A stretch of 64,000 nucleotides of DNA from PNOJ01 sp016706845 (GTDB taxonomy: Bacteria > Krumholzibacteriota > Krumholzibacteriia > LZORAL124-64-63): the NCBI GenBank assembly GCA_016706845.1, contig JADJIV010000001.1:62001-126000 (forward strand), written 5' to 3'. The position numbers and the translations under genes are program-made. Below, piece by piece: positions 1-8,898 of this stretch. How positions within the stretch are numbered: position 1 is the stretch's first letter; each line of letters opens with the position of its first letter. The notes below the pieces were generated by a model, which saw only the letters and a list, made by a program, of their open reading frames with translations, did no database searches and had not been told where the DNA came from.

Positions 1-547
<547 letters not shown>

Positions 548-700
548 TTCGCTCCCGTGGCCGTGGCCGGCCGGGCCTGGGTCGGTGGGTTGGCTGCCCC
601 GTGGAGGTTCTATCGGCAAGGCCGCGCAGACGCTCACGCGGCGTATCGGTCGGGTTGTTGCCGGGTCAGGAGATCGCGTGCGGGTTCCGGAGCGGCCACC

Positions 701-729
701 ACGATACTGCAAGCGCCGTGCCTTGTCCA
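701..729 (-). promoter_or_regulatory. Putative sigma-70 promoter of rho
   Basis: On the minus strand a -35 TGGACA (729-724) and a -10 TATCGT (706-701) are separated by 17 bases. Transcription would start near 694, leaving a leader of about 150 nt before the rho ATG. That is plausible for rho, which is often autoregulated through its leader, but this is inference. Confidence 0.45.
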
Positions 730-731
730 GA

Positions 732-752
732 CCGGGGCCCCGACGGCCCCGG
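732..752 (-). terminator. GC hairpin downstream of the TPR lipoprotein gene
   Basis: Perfect 8-bp stem CCGGGGCC/GGCCCCGG with a 5-nt loop, 15 bp past the stop codon at 767. No T-run follows, so it may stabilise the 3' end or act with Rho. Confidence 0.35.
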
Positions 753-766
753 CCGCGAGTCGGAGG

Positions 767-1960
767 TCAGCCTTCGCCCGTCAGCTTCCGGTAGGATGCC
801 ATGTTATCTTCCATCAGCTTCTCGTTGCCCAGCTTCCCGTGGCAGAGGCCCAGGTAGAAGAAGCCGTTGACGCTCTCGAAGTACTGCCCGACCAGGGCGT
901 TGCCGGTGTTGACGCCCTTCTCGAACTGGTCGCGGGCCCGCCGCTGCAGTTCGGCCTGGCGGGCCGGGTCGGTCTCGGCGGCGCCGGCCTTCTCGAGGTC
1001 GTCGCCGTACTTGTAGTGGATCTGCAGCTTCTGCAGCAGGGTCGCTTCCTCGGGCACGGACTCCAGGCGCAGGGCCTTCTCATAAAGATCCAGCGCCTTG
1101 CTGTATTGATGCACCTCGGGGCTGCTGTAGAGCCCGGCGGCCTGGAGGGTCAGGAAGTAGACGTTCTCGTCGTTGCCGACGTCGTCATCGGCCTCGTAGA
1201 GGCCCACGACGCGGACCAGCAGGTCCGCGGAGCGCTCGAACTGGCGCTGGTCCTTCGACAGGTTGGCGATGTCGATCAGCAGCGGGGCGTCGTTCGGATG
1301 CTCGGCCAGCAGCTGGTCGTAGATCGCGGAGGCCTCGTCCTTGCGGCCGAGCCGGCCCAGCACGTTGGCCTTGTCGGAGAGGAGCTCGTAGGCGCCGGGA
1401 TTCCCGGCGAGCACCTGGTCGAGCAGGTTCAGGGCCTCGGTGTAGAGTTCCTGGTTCTCGCCGGAATCGGTGGCGAGCTGGATCTTCATGCGGGCCAGGT
1501 TCTTGATCGGGGCGATGGAGTCGGGCAGACACGCGTAGGCCAGGCGGAACTGGCCCTCGGCGGCCTCGTAGTACTGGCCCTGGTACTCGTTCTTGGCGTC
1601 GTTGTTGCGCAGCACGTAGCTGTACATCAGGGATTCCTGGACGCGGTCGGCCAGCGTCGGGTCCATGGCCTTCGCCTTCTGGTAGTAGTCGTAGGCGGTG
1701 GTGTAGTTGCGCTTGGCCGCGAGGTAGTCGTTGTCGCGCACGTTCTCCTCGGCCTGCTTGGTGTGGGCCTCGCCGAGGTAGAAGAAGGCGTCGGCCTCGT
1801 CGGGGCTGTACTCCAGGCCCTCGTGCAGCACGTCGATCGCCTTGTCGTACATCTGCTGGTCGATGTAGAGGATGGCGCTGGTCACGTGCGCGGATCGGCA
1901 CCCGGGCAGGACGAACAGCAGCGCCAGGCCGACGGTCACGAGGATGCGCTTCGACGTCAT
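767..1960 (-). CDS. TPR-repeat lipoprotein
   Basis: Predicted outer-membrane or periplasmic lipoprotein of 397 residues. The ATG at 1960 is preferred over one nine codons upstream because it follows AGGGGGAA at proper spacing and opens directly into a lipoprotein signal: MTSKR, a hydrophobic stretch, then the lipobox LPGC with Cys about residue 20. The rest is a row of tetratricopeptide-like helical pairs, for example around YDKAIDVLHEGLEYSPDEAD, KNLARMKIQLA and YSKALDLYEKALRLE. TPR lipoproteins usually scaffold envelope complexes; no specific partner can be named. A strong promoter lies at 2108-2136, giving a leader of about 140 nt. Confidence 0.85.
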   Translation of the reverse strand: MTSKRILVTVGLALLFVLPGCRSAHVTSAILYIDQQMYDKAIDVLHEGLEYSPDEADAFFYLGEAHTKQAEENVRDNDYLAAKRNYTTAYDYYQKAKAMDPTLADRVQESLMYSYVLRNNDAKNEYQGQYYEAAEGQFRLAYACLPDSIAPIKNLARMKIQLATDSGENQELYTEALNLLDQVLAGNPGAYELLSDKANVLGRLGRKDEASAIYDQLLAEHPNDAPLLIDIANLSKDQRQFERSADLLVRVVGLYEADDDVGNDENVYFLTLQAAGLYSSPEVHQYSKALDLYEKALRLESVPEEATLLQKLQIHYKYGDDLEKAGAAETDPARQAELQRRARDQFEKGVNTGNALVGQYFESVNGFFYLGLCHGKLGNEKLMEDNMASYRKLTGEG

Positions 1961-2107
1961 TCGGATTCCCCCTGAGGAAACGCGCACGGCAGCCGGCCAG
2001 TTCTAGGATCGGAATCTGCCGGGGTGGGGACGTGGCGCCGGTTCCGGCCGGACACGGGCACGGGCCACATGGAGACAGGGCGCCGCGGAAAGCCATGAGC
2101 AACAAGA

Positions 2108-2136
2108 ATTAAATGCCGCCGCCGGGTCCCTGTCAA
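2108..2136 (-). promoter_or_regulatory. Strong sigma-70 promoter of the TPR lipoprotein gene
   Basis: Minus-strand -35 TTGACA (2136-2131), 17-base spacer, -10 TTTAAT (2113-2108). This is the closest match to the sigma-70 consensus in the window. It lies between the anti-sigma gene stop (2158) and the lipoprotein gene. Confidence 0.7.
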
Positions 2137-2157
2137 GCGGAGACGGCGGGCCGTTCG

Positions 2158-2778
2158 TCAGCGGGGGGGGCGCGGTCCCCGTTCCCAGGGCAGCAGCCGC
2201 AGGAACTCGCGGCGCTCCTCGAGCGTCATGCTGCCGAGATCCTCCACGAGCGCCTCGGCGACCGTCGAGTCGAGACGGGCCTGGGCGGCCGTCATGGCCC
2301 GCACCAGCGGCAGGATCGCGGCGCGGTCCAGGTCGGGACTCCTCAAGGCCTCGCGCAGGGCCGTCCGGGCGGCCTCGACCTCGTCCCGCAGGCCGTCGAC
2401 GCGGGGCTGCATGCGTTCGCGCAGCTTCAGCAGCCGGCCGTGGCGTTCGGGATCGAAATGGTGGTCGGGTCCCAGGCCCTGGCCGCCGCCCCGCATCCCG
2501 CCACCGGGACCGCCGTCGTCGTGGAAGCGGCAGGCCGCGACCGCGACCGCGGCGTCGGCCCGCACCCGGCGCAGCGCCAGGCCGAGACCCACGTTCAGAC
2601 CCAGGGAAACCAGCAGCAGCAGAAGCAGCAGGCGCTTCATCGTGTTCCCCCTTGTGCGCGCGAGAAGACGGCGACAATCCTCGCAGCCCTCGCAGTGCGC
2701 CCGGATCTGTTCGCGGGCGGTCCGGTCGAGGCCGCCGCCCAGCCAGGCGGTCAGATGCTTGTCGATGTGGTTCATCAT
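2158..2778 (-). CDS. Anti-sigma factor: zinc-finger head, membrane segment and Spy/CpxP-like periplasmic domain
   Basis: About 206 residues. The first 45 hold a zf-HC2 type anti-sigma zinc finger (MNHIDKHL, then H-C-E-G-C-E-D-C). A leucine-rich transmembrane segment follows (MKRLLLLLLLVSLGLNVGL). The remainder is a His/Gly-rich stretch (FHDDGGPGGG, GPDHHFDPERHG) and a helical Spy/CpxP/CnrX-like domain. The start overlaps the sigma gene stop (ATGATGA), so translation is coupled. An internal ATG at 2640 has its own good ribosome site (AGGGGGAA), so a second product consisting of membrane and sensor parts only is possible. I infer that the periplasmic domain senses metal or misfolding and releases the sigma factor. 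Confidence 0.8.
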   Translation of the reverse strand: MMNHIDKHLTAWLGGGLDRTAREQIRAHCEGCEDCRRLLARTRGNTMKRLLLLLLLVSLGLNVGLGLALRRVRADAAVAVAACRFHDDGGPGGGMRGGGQGLGPDHHFDPERHGRLLKLRERMQPRVDGLRDEVEAARTALREALRSPDLDRAAILPLVRAMTAAQARLDSTVAEALVEDLGSMTLEERREFLRLLPWERGPRPPR

Positions 2779-3323
2779 CCTGCTCCCGGTTCGGGCACGA
2801 GTTCCCGGCGCAGCGTCTCCAGAGCCCTGACCAGCAGGGACTCGACCGCGCCCTCGCTCGTGCCCATCGCCGCGGCGATGTCGCGTTGGCTCAGATCGTG
2901 GTAGCGCCTCAGCACCAGCGCCTCCCTCTGCCGCGGCGGCAGTCCCGCCAGCGCGCGCTGGAGTCGTTGCCGCAGCTGCTCGCCCGCGACCACCGCATCG
3001 GGGGCGGGCTCGCGTCCGGCGCGGTCGTGGACGTCGAGATCGAAACGGACCCAGCCGACGATCTTGCGGCGCCTCGCCCAGCTGCGGGACAGGTTGCCGG
3101 CGATGCGGAACAGCCAGCTCTTGAAGCGGCCTTCGGGCCGGTAGCCGCCGGCGTGGGCGTGGACCTTCAGGAAGGTGTCCTGCGTCAGGTCCTCGGCCTC
3201 CTCGCGCGACGCGGTCATGCGCCAGTGGAAGGCGTGGACCTGGCGCTCCCAGCGCTCGACGAGGAGGCGGAAGGCCGCCTCCTCGCCCGCGGCGATGCGC
3301 GTCATGAGCTGGTCGTCGTTCAC
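2775..3323 (-). CDS. ECF-type RNA polymerase sigma factor
   Basis: 182 residues, normal for a group-4 sigma factor with only regions 2 and 4. Region 2 includes EEAEDLTQDTFLKVH and FKSWLFRIAGNLSRSW. Region 4 is the helix-turn-helix at about 130-170 (LPPRQREALVLRRYHDLS then IAAAMGTSEGAVES). It is followed by an overlapping anti-sigma gene and preceded by a Spy-like gene 28 bp upstream in the same direction, so the three form an operon. Targets are not evident; the Spy-like neighbours suggest an envelope or metal stress regulon. Confidence 0.92.
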   Translation of the reverse strand: MNDDQLMTRIAAGEEAAFRLLVERWERQVHAFHWRMTASREEAEDLTQDTFLKVHAHAGGYRPEGRFKSWLFRIAGNLSRSWARRRKIVGWVRFDLDVHDRAGREPAPDAVVAGEQLRQRLQRALAGLPPRQREALVLRRYHDLSQRDIAAAMGTSEGAVESLLVRALETLRRELVPEPGAG

Positions 3324-3351
3324 TGGTCGCCACTCTCCGCTTCACGTCCGG

Positions 3352-3906
3352 TCAGTCGTTCCCTCCGCGCGGCCCGTGGGGGCCGTCACCGTCGCAAGTG
3401 CCGGGACCGCGCCCGCCGGACGGGTGGCGGCAGCCGTCGGCCCGCATCCCGCAACCGTCGTCGGGACCGGAGCGGTCGGCGCGGGGCCCGCGTCCGCGGG
3501 GACCTTCGCCCGGCAGCGGCATCCGGTCGCGCTGCTCGGGGGTCAGCTGGTCGCGGACCGCCAGGCGGGTCTGCATCCGCCGCACCTGCTGCTCGGTGCG
3601 CAGTTCGCCCATCTTCTCGACGAGCCGCTCCGCGGCCGCCGCGTCGGGCGTGTCCTGCATCATGATCCCCTGCAGCTCGTGGCGCAGGCGCAGGATCTCC
3701 TTGCGGGTCTCGCGCCCGCGCTCGCGCGCCTCGTCGCGGATCTTCGCGATGGCGGCGGTCTGGGTCTCGGTCAGGTCCAGCCGCGCGAGCATGCGGTCGG
3801 GACCGGCCTGGTCGCAGGAGCCGCGGGGCGCCCGGCCGGGCTGCGCCCAGGCGGCGGCGGCCATGACCAGGATCAGGGCGGCGATGATCGGGAGGCGTGT
3901 CTTCAT
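3352..3906 (-). CDS. Spy/CpxP-like periplasmic protein (metal or misfolding responsive)
   Basis: 184 residues. MKTRLPIIAALILVMAAA and AWAQ form a signal peptide. A helical LTxxQ-type region follows (LDLTETQTAAIAKIRDEA, RDQLTPEQRDRM), typical of Spy/CpxP periplasmic chaperones and zinc-resistance relatives. The C-terminal 45 residues are rich in Gly, Pro, Arg, Asp, His and Cys (DGCGMRADGCRH, GTCDGDGPHG) and could bind metal. ATG at 3906 follows GGAGGA. First gene of the sigma/anti-sigma operon. Confidence 0.8.
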   Translation of the reverse strand: MKTRLPIIAALILVMAAAAWAQPGRAPRGSCDQAGPDRMLARLDLTETQTAAIAKIRDEARERGRETRKEILRLRHELQGIMMQDTPDAAAAERLVEKMGELRTEQQVRRMQTRLAVRDQLTPEQRDRMPLPGEGPRGRGPRADRSGPDDGCGMRADGCRHPSGGRGPGTCDGDGPHGPRGGND

Positions 3907-4007
3907 GTCGGAATCCTCCGGCGTGGGTGATCTTGTTGCGATTCCGTTCCCGTGTCCTGCAGGTTCTAGCCCCCGAACGCGCGGGCGCCGCCGATCCTGC
4001 GGTCGGA

Positions 4008-5981
4008 TCAACGCGACGCGGTCAACGAGTCGAGGCGCGCCTGCTGCCCCCGCAGCCCGGCGTGGTCGGGCCGGCGGCGCAGGCCCTCGGCGAAGGCCGC
4101 GCGCGCCTCCGGGAAGCGGCGGGCGCGGGCCAGGACCACTCCCAGGTCCTGCCAGCCCCGCGGATCCTCGGGGGCGACCGCGGCCAGCCGCCGCGCGTGC
4201 TCTTCGGCCTCGGCGGCGCGGCCGGTCCGCGACAGGGCGATGACGGACTGGTGCAGCAGGTCCGGGTCCCGGGGCGCCTCGCGCAGCAGGTGGAGCAGGA
4301 CGGGGAGCGCGCCCGCCGCATCGTCCAGGCGCAGGGCCAGGGCGACGAAATCGCGGCGGACGTCCCCGGCCGGTGCGGCGCGCGCGGCTCCCTCGCGCAG
4401 GCAGGCCAGCGCCTCCGCGTCGCGCCCGGACTGCAGCAGCGAGTTCGCCAGACCGCACCAAGCCTCGGGGTGAGCGGGGTCGCGCGCGGTCGCGGCGCGG
4501 AAGAGCGCCTCGGCGCGGCGCCGTTCCGGCCCGGTCTCCCCGGCCACGGCGGCGGAGGCCTCCCGCGCGTCGGCGAGACGCGACCAGCGGACGGCCTCGT
4601 TGAGATCGCCGGCGGCCTCCAATCGCGCGAACTGCCCGCCCAGACCCCAGGGCTGCACCGCCAGCACGGCGGCGACGACCACGGCGCCGGCCACAGCCAG
4701 AGCCCGTCCCCGGGAGCGCAGCAGGACCGCCGCCGCGGCGCCGGTCAGCAGCGCCAGCCCGGGCACGAGCACGAGCCGGTAGCGCGAGACCACGAAGAAG
4801 AGGCTCTGCACCGCGACGATGAGCAGCAGGCCCAGCGCCCACGGCCGCAGCCGGGGTTCGCGGCGCAGCGCGAGCGCGGCGCCGGCCAGTCCCCCGGCCG
4901 CGAGCAGCCAGTACGGCACGCAGAACAGGCCCAGGATCGGCGCCTCGCGCGTCCAGGCGGCGTGGGGCGAGATCTGCGGGATCTCGGCCGCGACGAGGTG
5001 CAGCCGGAGCTTGCGCCACCACAGGCCGACGGCGTGCAGGGACGCTCCTGCACGGCGCGCCAGGCCTCGCCGGCCCAGGCCCGGTCGGCGGCTCCCTCGT
5101 CGGCCAGCGTCCGGCCGAGCCGCTCCGACAGAAAACGTCGCCCTGCCGGATCGTCCCCGACGTCCAGGCCGCGGAAGGTCTGGAACATCCCGTTGGCTTC
5201 GCCGCCGTTGCCGATGTAGAGGTTGATGCCGGCGTTGAGGCTCGGACCCGACGGCCGGCCCAGGCGTACGGTGTTGAACAGCGCGAAGGGCAGCATCATC
5301 AGCAGCGCCGCGCCGAGGACCGTCGCCCGCCGGCGGCGGCCGCCCGGCGCCGCCGAGGGACAGCACGGCGGGCACGAGCAGCAGCAGGGCCGTGCCGCGC
5401 AACAGCGCGGCGAGTCCGAGGCAGGCTCCCGCCAGGACGGCCCGCCGCCGGGAGGCGCGCAGGTTCGCCCTCGCGTCCGCCGCCACCGCGGTCGACAGGC
5501 CGAGCGTCGCCAGGAACGTCAGCGGCACCTCCAGCAGCGCGGATCCGGCCAGCACCGCCCCCGGCCGGTAGAGCAGCCACAGCAGCGCCGGCAGCCAGCC
5601 GACCGCCGGCGGCAGCAGGCGCCGCCCCTCGCGCAGCAGCAGCCAGGCGGTCCCCAGCCACATCGCGAACTGGGCCACGCGCAGCCCCCAGGGCGGCGGG
5701 CCCGTCCGCACGCGGTGGGTGTCCAACTCGCGACCGCCGCCGGTCGCCGCCACGAGGTAGGGATAAAGGGGAGACATGACCGAGGGACGCTCGGGGACCA
5801 GGCGCCCGCCGGCGACCGCGGCCCCCTCGCGCAGGTAGTGCGCCTCGTCGAGGACCGGGACGCGGGACAGCGGCGTGCGGTCGAGGACGCGCCACGCCGC
5901 GAACCAGGCCGCGGACACGATCAGGACCGCGATCAGGGCCGCGGCGCGGCCCGCGCGCAACCCGGTGACGGAGCGGATCAT
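4008..5981 (-). CDS. Membrane glycosyltransferase (ArnT/PMT-like) with C-terminal TPR domain; two compensating frameshifts
   Basis: A multi-pass membrane protein. After an N-terminal membrane segment comes the lumenal acidic motif typical of GT39/GT83 enzymes (VPVLDEAHYLREG, like the D-E/D of the first loop), then several hydrophobic segments, then a TPR-like tail (about 470-657). These enzymes transfer sugar from a polyprenyl-phosphate donor. Between about 5345 and 5045 the frame is wrong; the neighbouring minus frame there gives a sensible sequence (MMLPFALFNTVRLGRPSGPS, INLYIGNGGEANGMFQ) that joins both flanks. Two opposite single-base errors explain this. It starts 13 bp after ychF and is probably co-transcribed with it. 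Confidence 0.75.
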   Translation of the reverse strand: MIRSVTGLRAGRAAALIAVLIVSAAWFAAWRVLDRTPLSRVPVLDEAHYLREGAAVAGGRLVPERPSVMSPLYPYLVAATGGGRELDTHRVRTGPPPWGLRVAQFAMWLGTAWLLLREGRRLLPPAVGWLPALLWLLYRPGAVLAGSALLEVPLTFLATLGLSTAVAADARANLRASRRRAVLAGACLGLAALLRGTALLLLVPAVLSLGGAGRPPPAGDGPRRGAADDAALRAVQHRTPGPAVGSEPQRRHQPLHRQRRRSQRDVPDLPRPGRRGRSGRATFSVGAARPDAGRRGSRRPGLGRRGLARRAGASLHAVGLWWRKLRLHLVAAEIPQISPHAAWTREAPILGLFCVPYWLLAAGGLAGAALALRREPRLRPWALGLLLIVAVQSLFFVVSRYRLVLVPGLALLTGAAAAVLLRSRGRALAVAGAVVVAAVLAVQPWGLGGQFARLEAAGDLNEAVRWSRLADAREASAAVAGETGPERRRAEALFRAATARDPAHPEAWCGLANSLLQSGRDAEALACLREGAARAAPAGDVRRDFVALALRLDDAAGALPVLLHLLREAPRDPDLLHQSVIALSRTGRAAEAEEHARRLAAVAPEDPRGWQDLGVVLARARRFPEARAAFAEGLRRRPDHAGLRGQQARLDSLTASR

Positions 5982-5994
5982 CGCCCTCCCCGCG

Positions 5995-7044
5995 TCACAC
6001 GCTGAAGCGGATGTTCAGCACGTCGCCGTCGCGGACCTCGTAGGACTTACCCTCCAGGCGGAACTTGTTCAGCTTCTTCGCTTCCGCCAGCCCGCCGGCC
6101 GCAATCAGGTCCTCGTAGGCGACGGTCTCGGCGCGGATGAAGCCGCGCTCGAGGTCGGAGTGGATCACCCCGGCCGCTTCCGGCGCCAGCGCGCCGCGGC
6201 GCAGCGTCCAGGCCCGGCACTCGTCCTCGCCCACGGTGAAGAAGCTGTGCAGCCCCAGGGCCCGGTAGGCCGAGCGCACCATGCGGTGGGCGGCGGGCTC
6301 GGCGATGCCCAGGTCGGCGAGGAACTCGCTGCGTTCCTGGGGCGACAGCTCCGCCAGTTCGGCCTCGACCTTGGCGCAGAGGTCCACGACCTCCGCCCCG
6401 GTCGCCGTCGCGGCGGCGCGCACGTCCTGCGGCACGCCGGCCTCGTCGCCGTTCAGCACCAGGATCAGCGGCTTGAGCGTGAGCAGCGAGAAGCCGCTGG
6501 TGAGCTTGCGCTCGTCGGGGCTCAGCTCGAGGTCGCGCAGGGGTTTGCCCTCGCTCAGCGTCGCCTGGAAGCGCTCCATCAGCGGCGGCTCCAGCGGCTG
6601 CTCGTTCTTGCCCTTGCGCTGCTTTTCCTTGACCAGCTTGTCGATCCGGTTCTCGACGACCTGCAGGTCGGCCAGCGCCAGTTCCAGGGCCAGCGACTCG
6701 ATCTCGCCCTGGGGGTCCGGCGGCTCGACGCCGTTGTCGAAGCAGCGCACGACCTGCGCCAGGGCGTCGACCCGTCGGGCGTGCTCCAGGAACCGCGTGC
6801 CCTCGCCCGGTCCGGCGGCGCCGGAAGGCTCGAAGCCCGGCACGTCGACCCATTCCACCGTGGCGTGGACCTCGCGCTTGGGCTTGAACATGGCTGTCAG
6901 TTTCTCGAGGCGCGGGTCGGGGATCTTGCCGACGGCCAGGTGCGGCTCCACGCCGCCCTGTCCGGTGGGCAGCGAAGCGCCGGTGACGGCGTTGAACAGG
7001 GTGGTCTTGCCGGTGAACTTGAAACCCAGAATACCGATCTGCAC
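5995..7044 (-). CDS. ychF: YchF/OLA1-family P-loop ATPase
   Basis: 349 residues. GTG at 7044 is chosen because GAGGAG lies just upstream and it opens directly into MQIGILGFKFTGKTTLFNAV. Domain order is G domain with P-loop (about 7-16), a coiled-coil insertion (about 120-190) and a C-terminal TGS domain ending YEVRDGDVLNIRFSV. The nucleotide-specificity motif reads NGDE, matching the NxxE of YchF, which favours ATP over GTP. The P-loop is GFKFTGKT instead of the usual GLPNVGKS, so this is a divergent branch. YchF binds ribosomes and takes part in stress responses. Confidence 0.9.
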   Translation of the reverse strand: MQIGILGFKFTGKTTLFNAVTGASLPTGQGGVEPHLAVGKIPDPRLEKLTAMFKPKREVHATVEWVDVPGFEPSGAAGPGEGTRFLEHARRVDALAQVVRCFDNGVEPPDPQGEIESLALELALADLQVVENRIDKLVKEKQRKGKNEQPLEPPLMERFQATLSEGKPLRDLELSPDERKLTSGFSLLTLKPLILVLNGDEAGVPQDVRAAATATGAEVVDLCAKVEAELAELSPQERSEFLADLGIAEPAAHRMVRSAYRALGLHSFFTVGEDECRAWTLRRGALAPEAAGVIHSDLERGFIRAETVAYEDLIAAGGLAEAKKLNKFRLEGKSYEVRDGDVLNIRFSV

Positions 7045-7079
7045 GCGGATCTCCTCAGGTCGGGGGGACGGACGGCCCG

Positions 7080-7108
7080 ATGATAGTCCCCGCGCCGGGG
7101 ATCTGCAA
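7080..7108 (-). promoter_or_regulatory. Putative sigma-70 promoter of ychF
   Basis: Minus-strand -35 TTGCAG (7108-7103), 17-base spacer, -10 TATCAT (7085-7080), about 36 bp upstream of the GTG start. It is divergent from the malic enzyme promoter. Confidence 0.55.
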
Positions 7109-7163
7109 TCCGGGGCTGTCCCGGCCGCTGCGGGGACGGTTTGAAATTCTCTGCGCATTTACT

Positions 7164-7192
7164 TGAGATTCCGCGGCCCGCGGTCTAACATC
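7164..7192 (+). promoter_or_regulatory. Putative sigma-70 promoter of the malic enzyme gene
   Basis: -35 TTGAGA (7164-7169), 17-base spacer, -10 TAACAT (7187-7192). The predicted start near 7199 makes the ATG at 7243 the sensible translation start. Confidence 0.55.
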
Positions 7193-7242
7193 GATGTGAA
7201 TTGCTTAACAGCATGCCCACCCTCCAGCGAAGGACTGAGGCC

Positions 7243-8898
7243 ATGTTCCGCAAGAAGCACTCCCACGCCTCCGGTTTCCCCACGCGCATGGAACTGCTGC
7301 ACGACCCCGCCCTGAACAAGGGGTCCGCCTTCACGGACAAGGAGCGCGACGCGCTCGGCCTGCGCGGCCTGCTGCCGCCCCGGGTCCACACCATCGCGGA
7401 CCAGGTCGACCGGGTCCTGGAGAACTTCCGCAAGCAGCCGACGGACCTGGCCAAGTACATCTTCCTGATCGGCCTGCAGTCGCGCAACGAAGCGCTGTTC
7501 TACCAGGTGGTCCTGAACAACCTCGACGAGATGATGCCCATCGTCTACACGCCGACCGTCGGCCAGGCCTGCGTCGAGTACGGCCACATCTTCCGCAAGC
7601 CGCGCGGCCTGTTCATCACGGCCGAGGACCGCGGCCACATCGAGGACATCATCTGGAACTGGCCCGAGGAGGACGTGCGCATCATCGTGGTCACCGACGG
7701 CGAGCGCATCCTCGGCCTGGGCGACCAGGGCGCCAACGGCATGGGCATCCCGGTCGGCAAGCTGACGCTCTACACGGCCTGCGCGGGCGTCCACCCCTTG
7801 CACACGCTGCCCATCACGCTGGACGTGGGCACCGACCGCGAGACGCTGCTCAACGACCCCCTCTACATCGGCATGCCCCACAAGCGCCTGCGCGGCCCCG
7901 CCTACGACGAATTCATCGAGGAGTTCGTGGTGGCCGTGCAGAAGGTCTACCCCAAGGCGATCCTCCAGTTCGAGGACTTCGCCAACTGCAACGCCTTCCG
8001 GCTGCTCGCGAAGTACCGCGACCGCATCTGCAGCTTCAACGACGACATCCAGGGCACGGCTTCGGTCGCCCTGGCCGGCGTGTTCTCGTCGGTGCGGGTC
8101 ACCGGCCTGCCGCTGTCCAAGCAGAAGATCCTGTTCTACGGCGCGGGCGAGGCCGGCATCGGCATCGGCGAGCTGATCGTCTCGGCGATGGTCGCCGACG
8201 GCATGGAGCGCCAGGCGGCGATGAAGCGGATCTGGTACGTGGATTCCACCGGCCTGGTGTGCAAGTCGCGCACCGACCTGGCGGAGCACAAGAAGCCCTT
8301 CGCCCACGACCACCCGTTCATCGGCAGCCTCCTGGAGGCCGTGGAGAAGCTGCAGCCCTCCTGCCTGATCGGCGTTTCGGGCACGCCGCAGACCTTCACC
8401 AAACCGGTGGTCGAGGCGATGGCCCGCATCAACAAGCGGCCGGTGATCTTCGCGCTGTCCAACCCCACCTCGAAGGCCGAGTGCACGGCCGAGCAGTGCT
8501 ACGGATGGACGGAAGGGCGCGCCCTGTTCGCCAGCGGCAGCCCCTTCGACCCGGTGGAGCTGAACGGCAAGCGCCACGTTTCGGGCCAGGGCAACAACGC
8601 CTACATCTTCCCGGGCGTCGGGCTGGGCGCGATCGTCTGCGAGGCGACGCGGATCACCGACGAGATGTTCTCGCGGGCGGCCCACGCGCTGGCCGAGCAG
8701 GTGACCGACGCCGACCTGGCCACCGGCTGCCTGTACCCGCCGCTGCAGCAGATCCGCAAGGTGTCGGCGCACATCGCGGCCGCGGTCGCCGAAGTCGCCT
8801 ACGACGAGGGCCTCGCGCAGAAGCCGCGTCCGGACGACCTGCTGCAGGCGATGAAGGACTCCATGTACAACCCGGCCTACGTCAACTACCTCGAGTGA
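7243..8898 (+). CDS. NAD-dependent malic enzyme (oxaloacetate-decarboxylating)
   Basis: Converts malate to pyruvate and CO2 with reduction of NAD(P). 551 residues, the long type shared by E. coli MaeA and eukaryotic malic enzymes. Family signatures are clear: LNKGSAFTDKERDALGLRGL near the N-terminus, the catalytic Tyr region YTPTVGQAC, the metal-binding FEDFANCNAF, the signature FNDDIQGTASVALAG, the Rossmann motif FYGAGEAGIGIGEL, and FALSNPTSKAECT. ATG at 7243 is preferred (GAAGGA upstream); ATG 7213 is too close to the predicted transcript start. The 3' end overlaps the convergent methyltransferase gene by 17 bp. Confidence 0.96.
   Translation: MFRKKHSHASGFPTRMELLHDPALNKGSAFTDKERDALGLRGLLPPRVHTIADQVDRVLENFRKQPTDLAKYIFLIGLQSRNEALFYQVVLNNLDEMMPIVYTPTVGQACVEYGHIFRKPRGLFITAEDRGHIEDIIWNWPEEDVRIIVVTDGERILGLGDQGANGMGIPVGKLTLYTACAGVHPLHTLPITLDVGTDRETLLNDPLYIGMPHKRLRGPAYDEFIEEFVVAVQKVYPKAILQFEDFANCNAFRLLAKYRDRICSFNDDIQGTASVALAGVFSSVRVTGLPLSKQKILFYGAGEAGIGIGELIVSAMVADGMERQAAMKRIWYVDSTGLVCKSRTDLAEHKKPFAHDHPFIGSLLEAVEKLQPSCLIGVSGTPQTFTKPVVEAMARINKRPVIFALSNPTSKAECTAEQCYGWTEGRALFASGSPFDPVELNGKRHVSGQGNNAYIFPGVGLGAIVCEATRITDEMFSRAAHALAEQVTDADLATGCLYPPLQQIRKVSAHIAAAVAEVAYDEGLAQKPRPDDLLQAMKDSMYNPAYVNYLE

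Noticed and set aside
557..1975. Long plus-strand reading frame over the TPR lipoprotein gene
   Set aside because: Composition is an antisense shadow of a real minus-strand gene; no family-like sequence. The same applies to many long opposite-strand frames in this GC-rich window.
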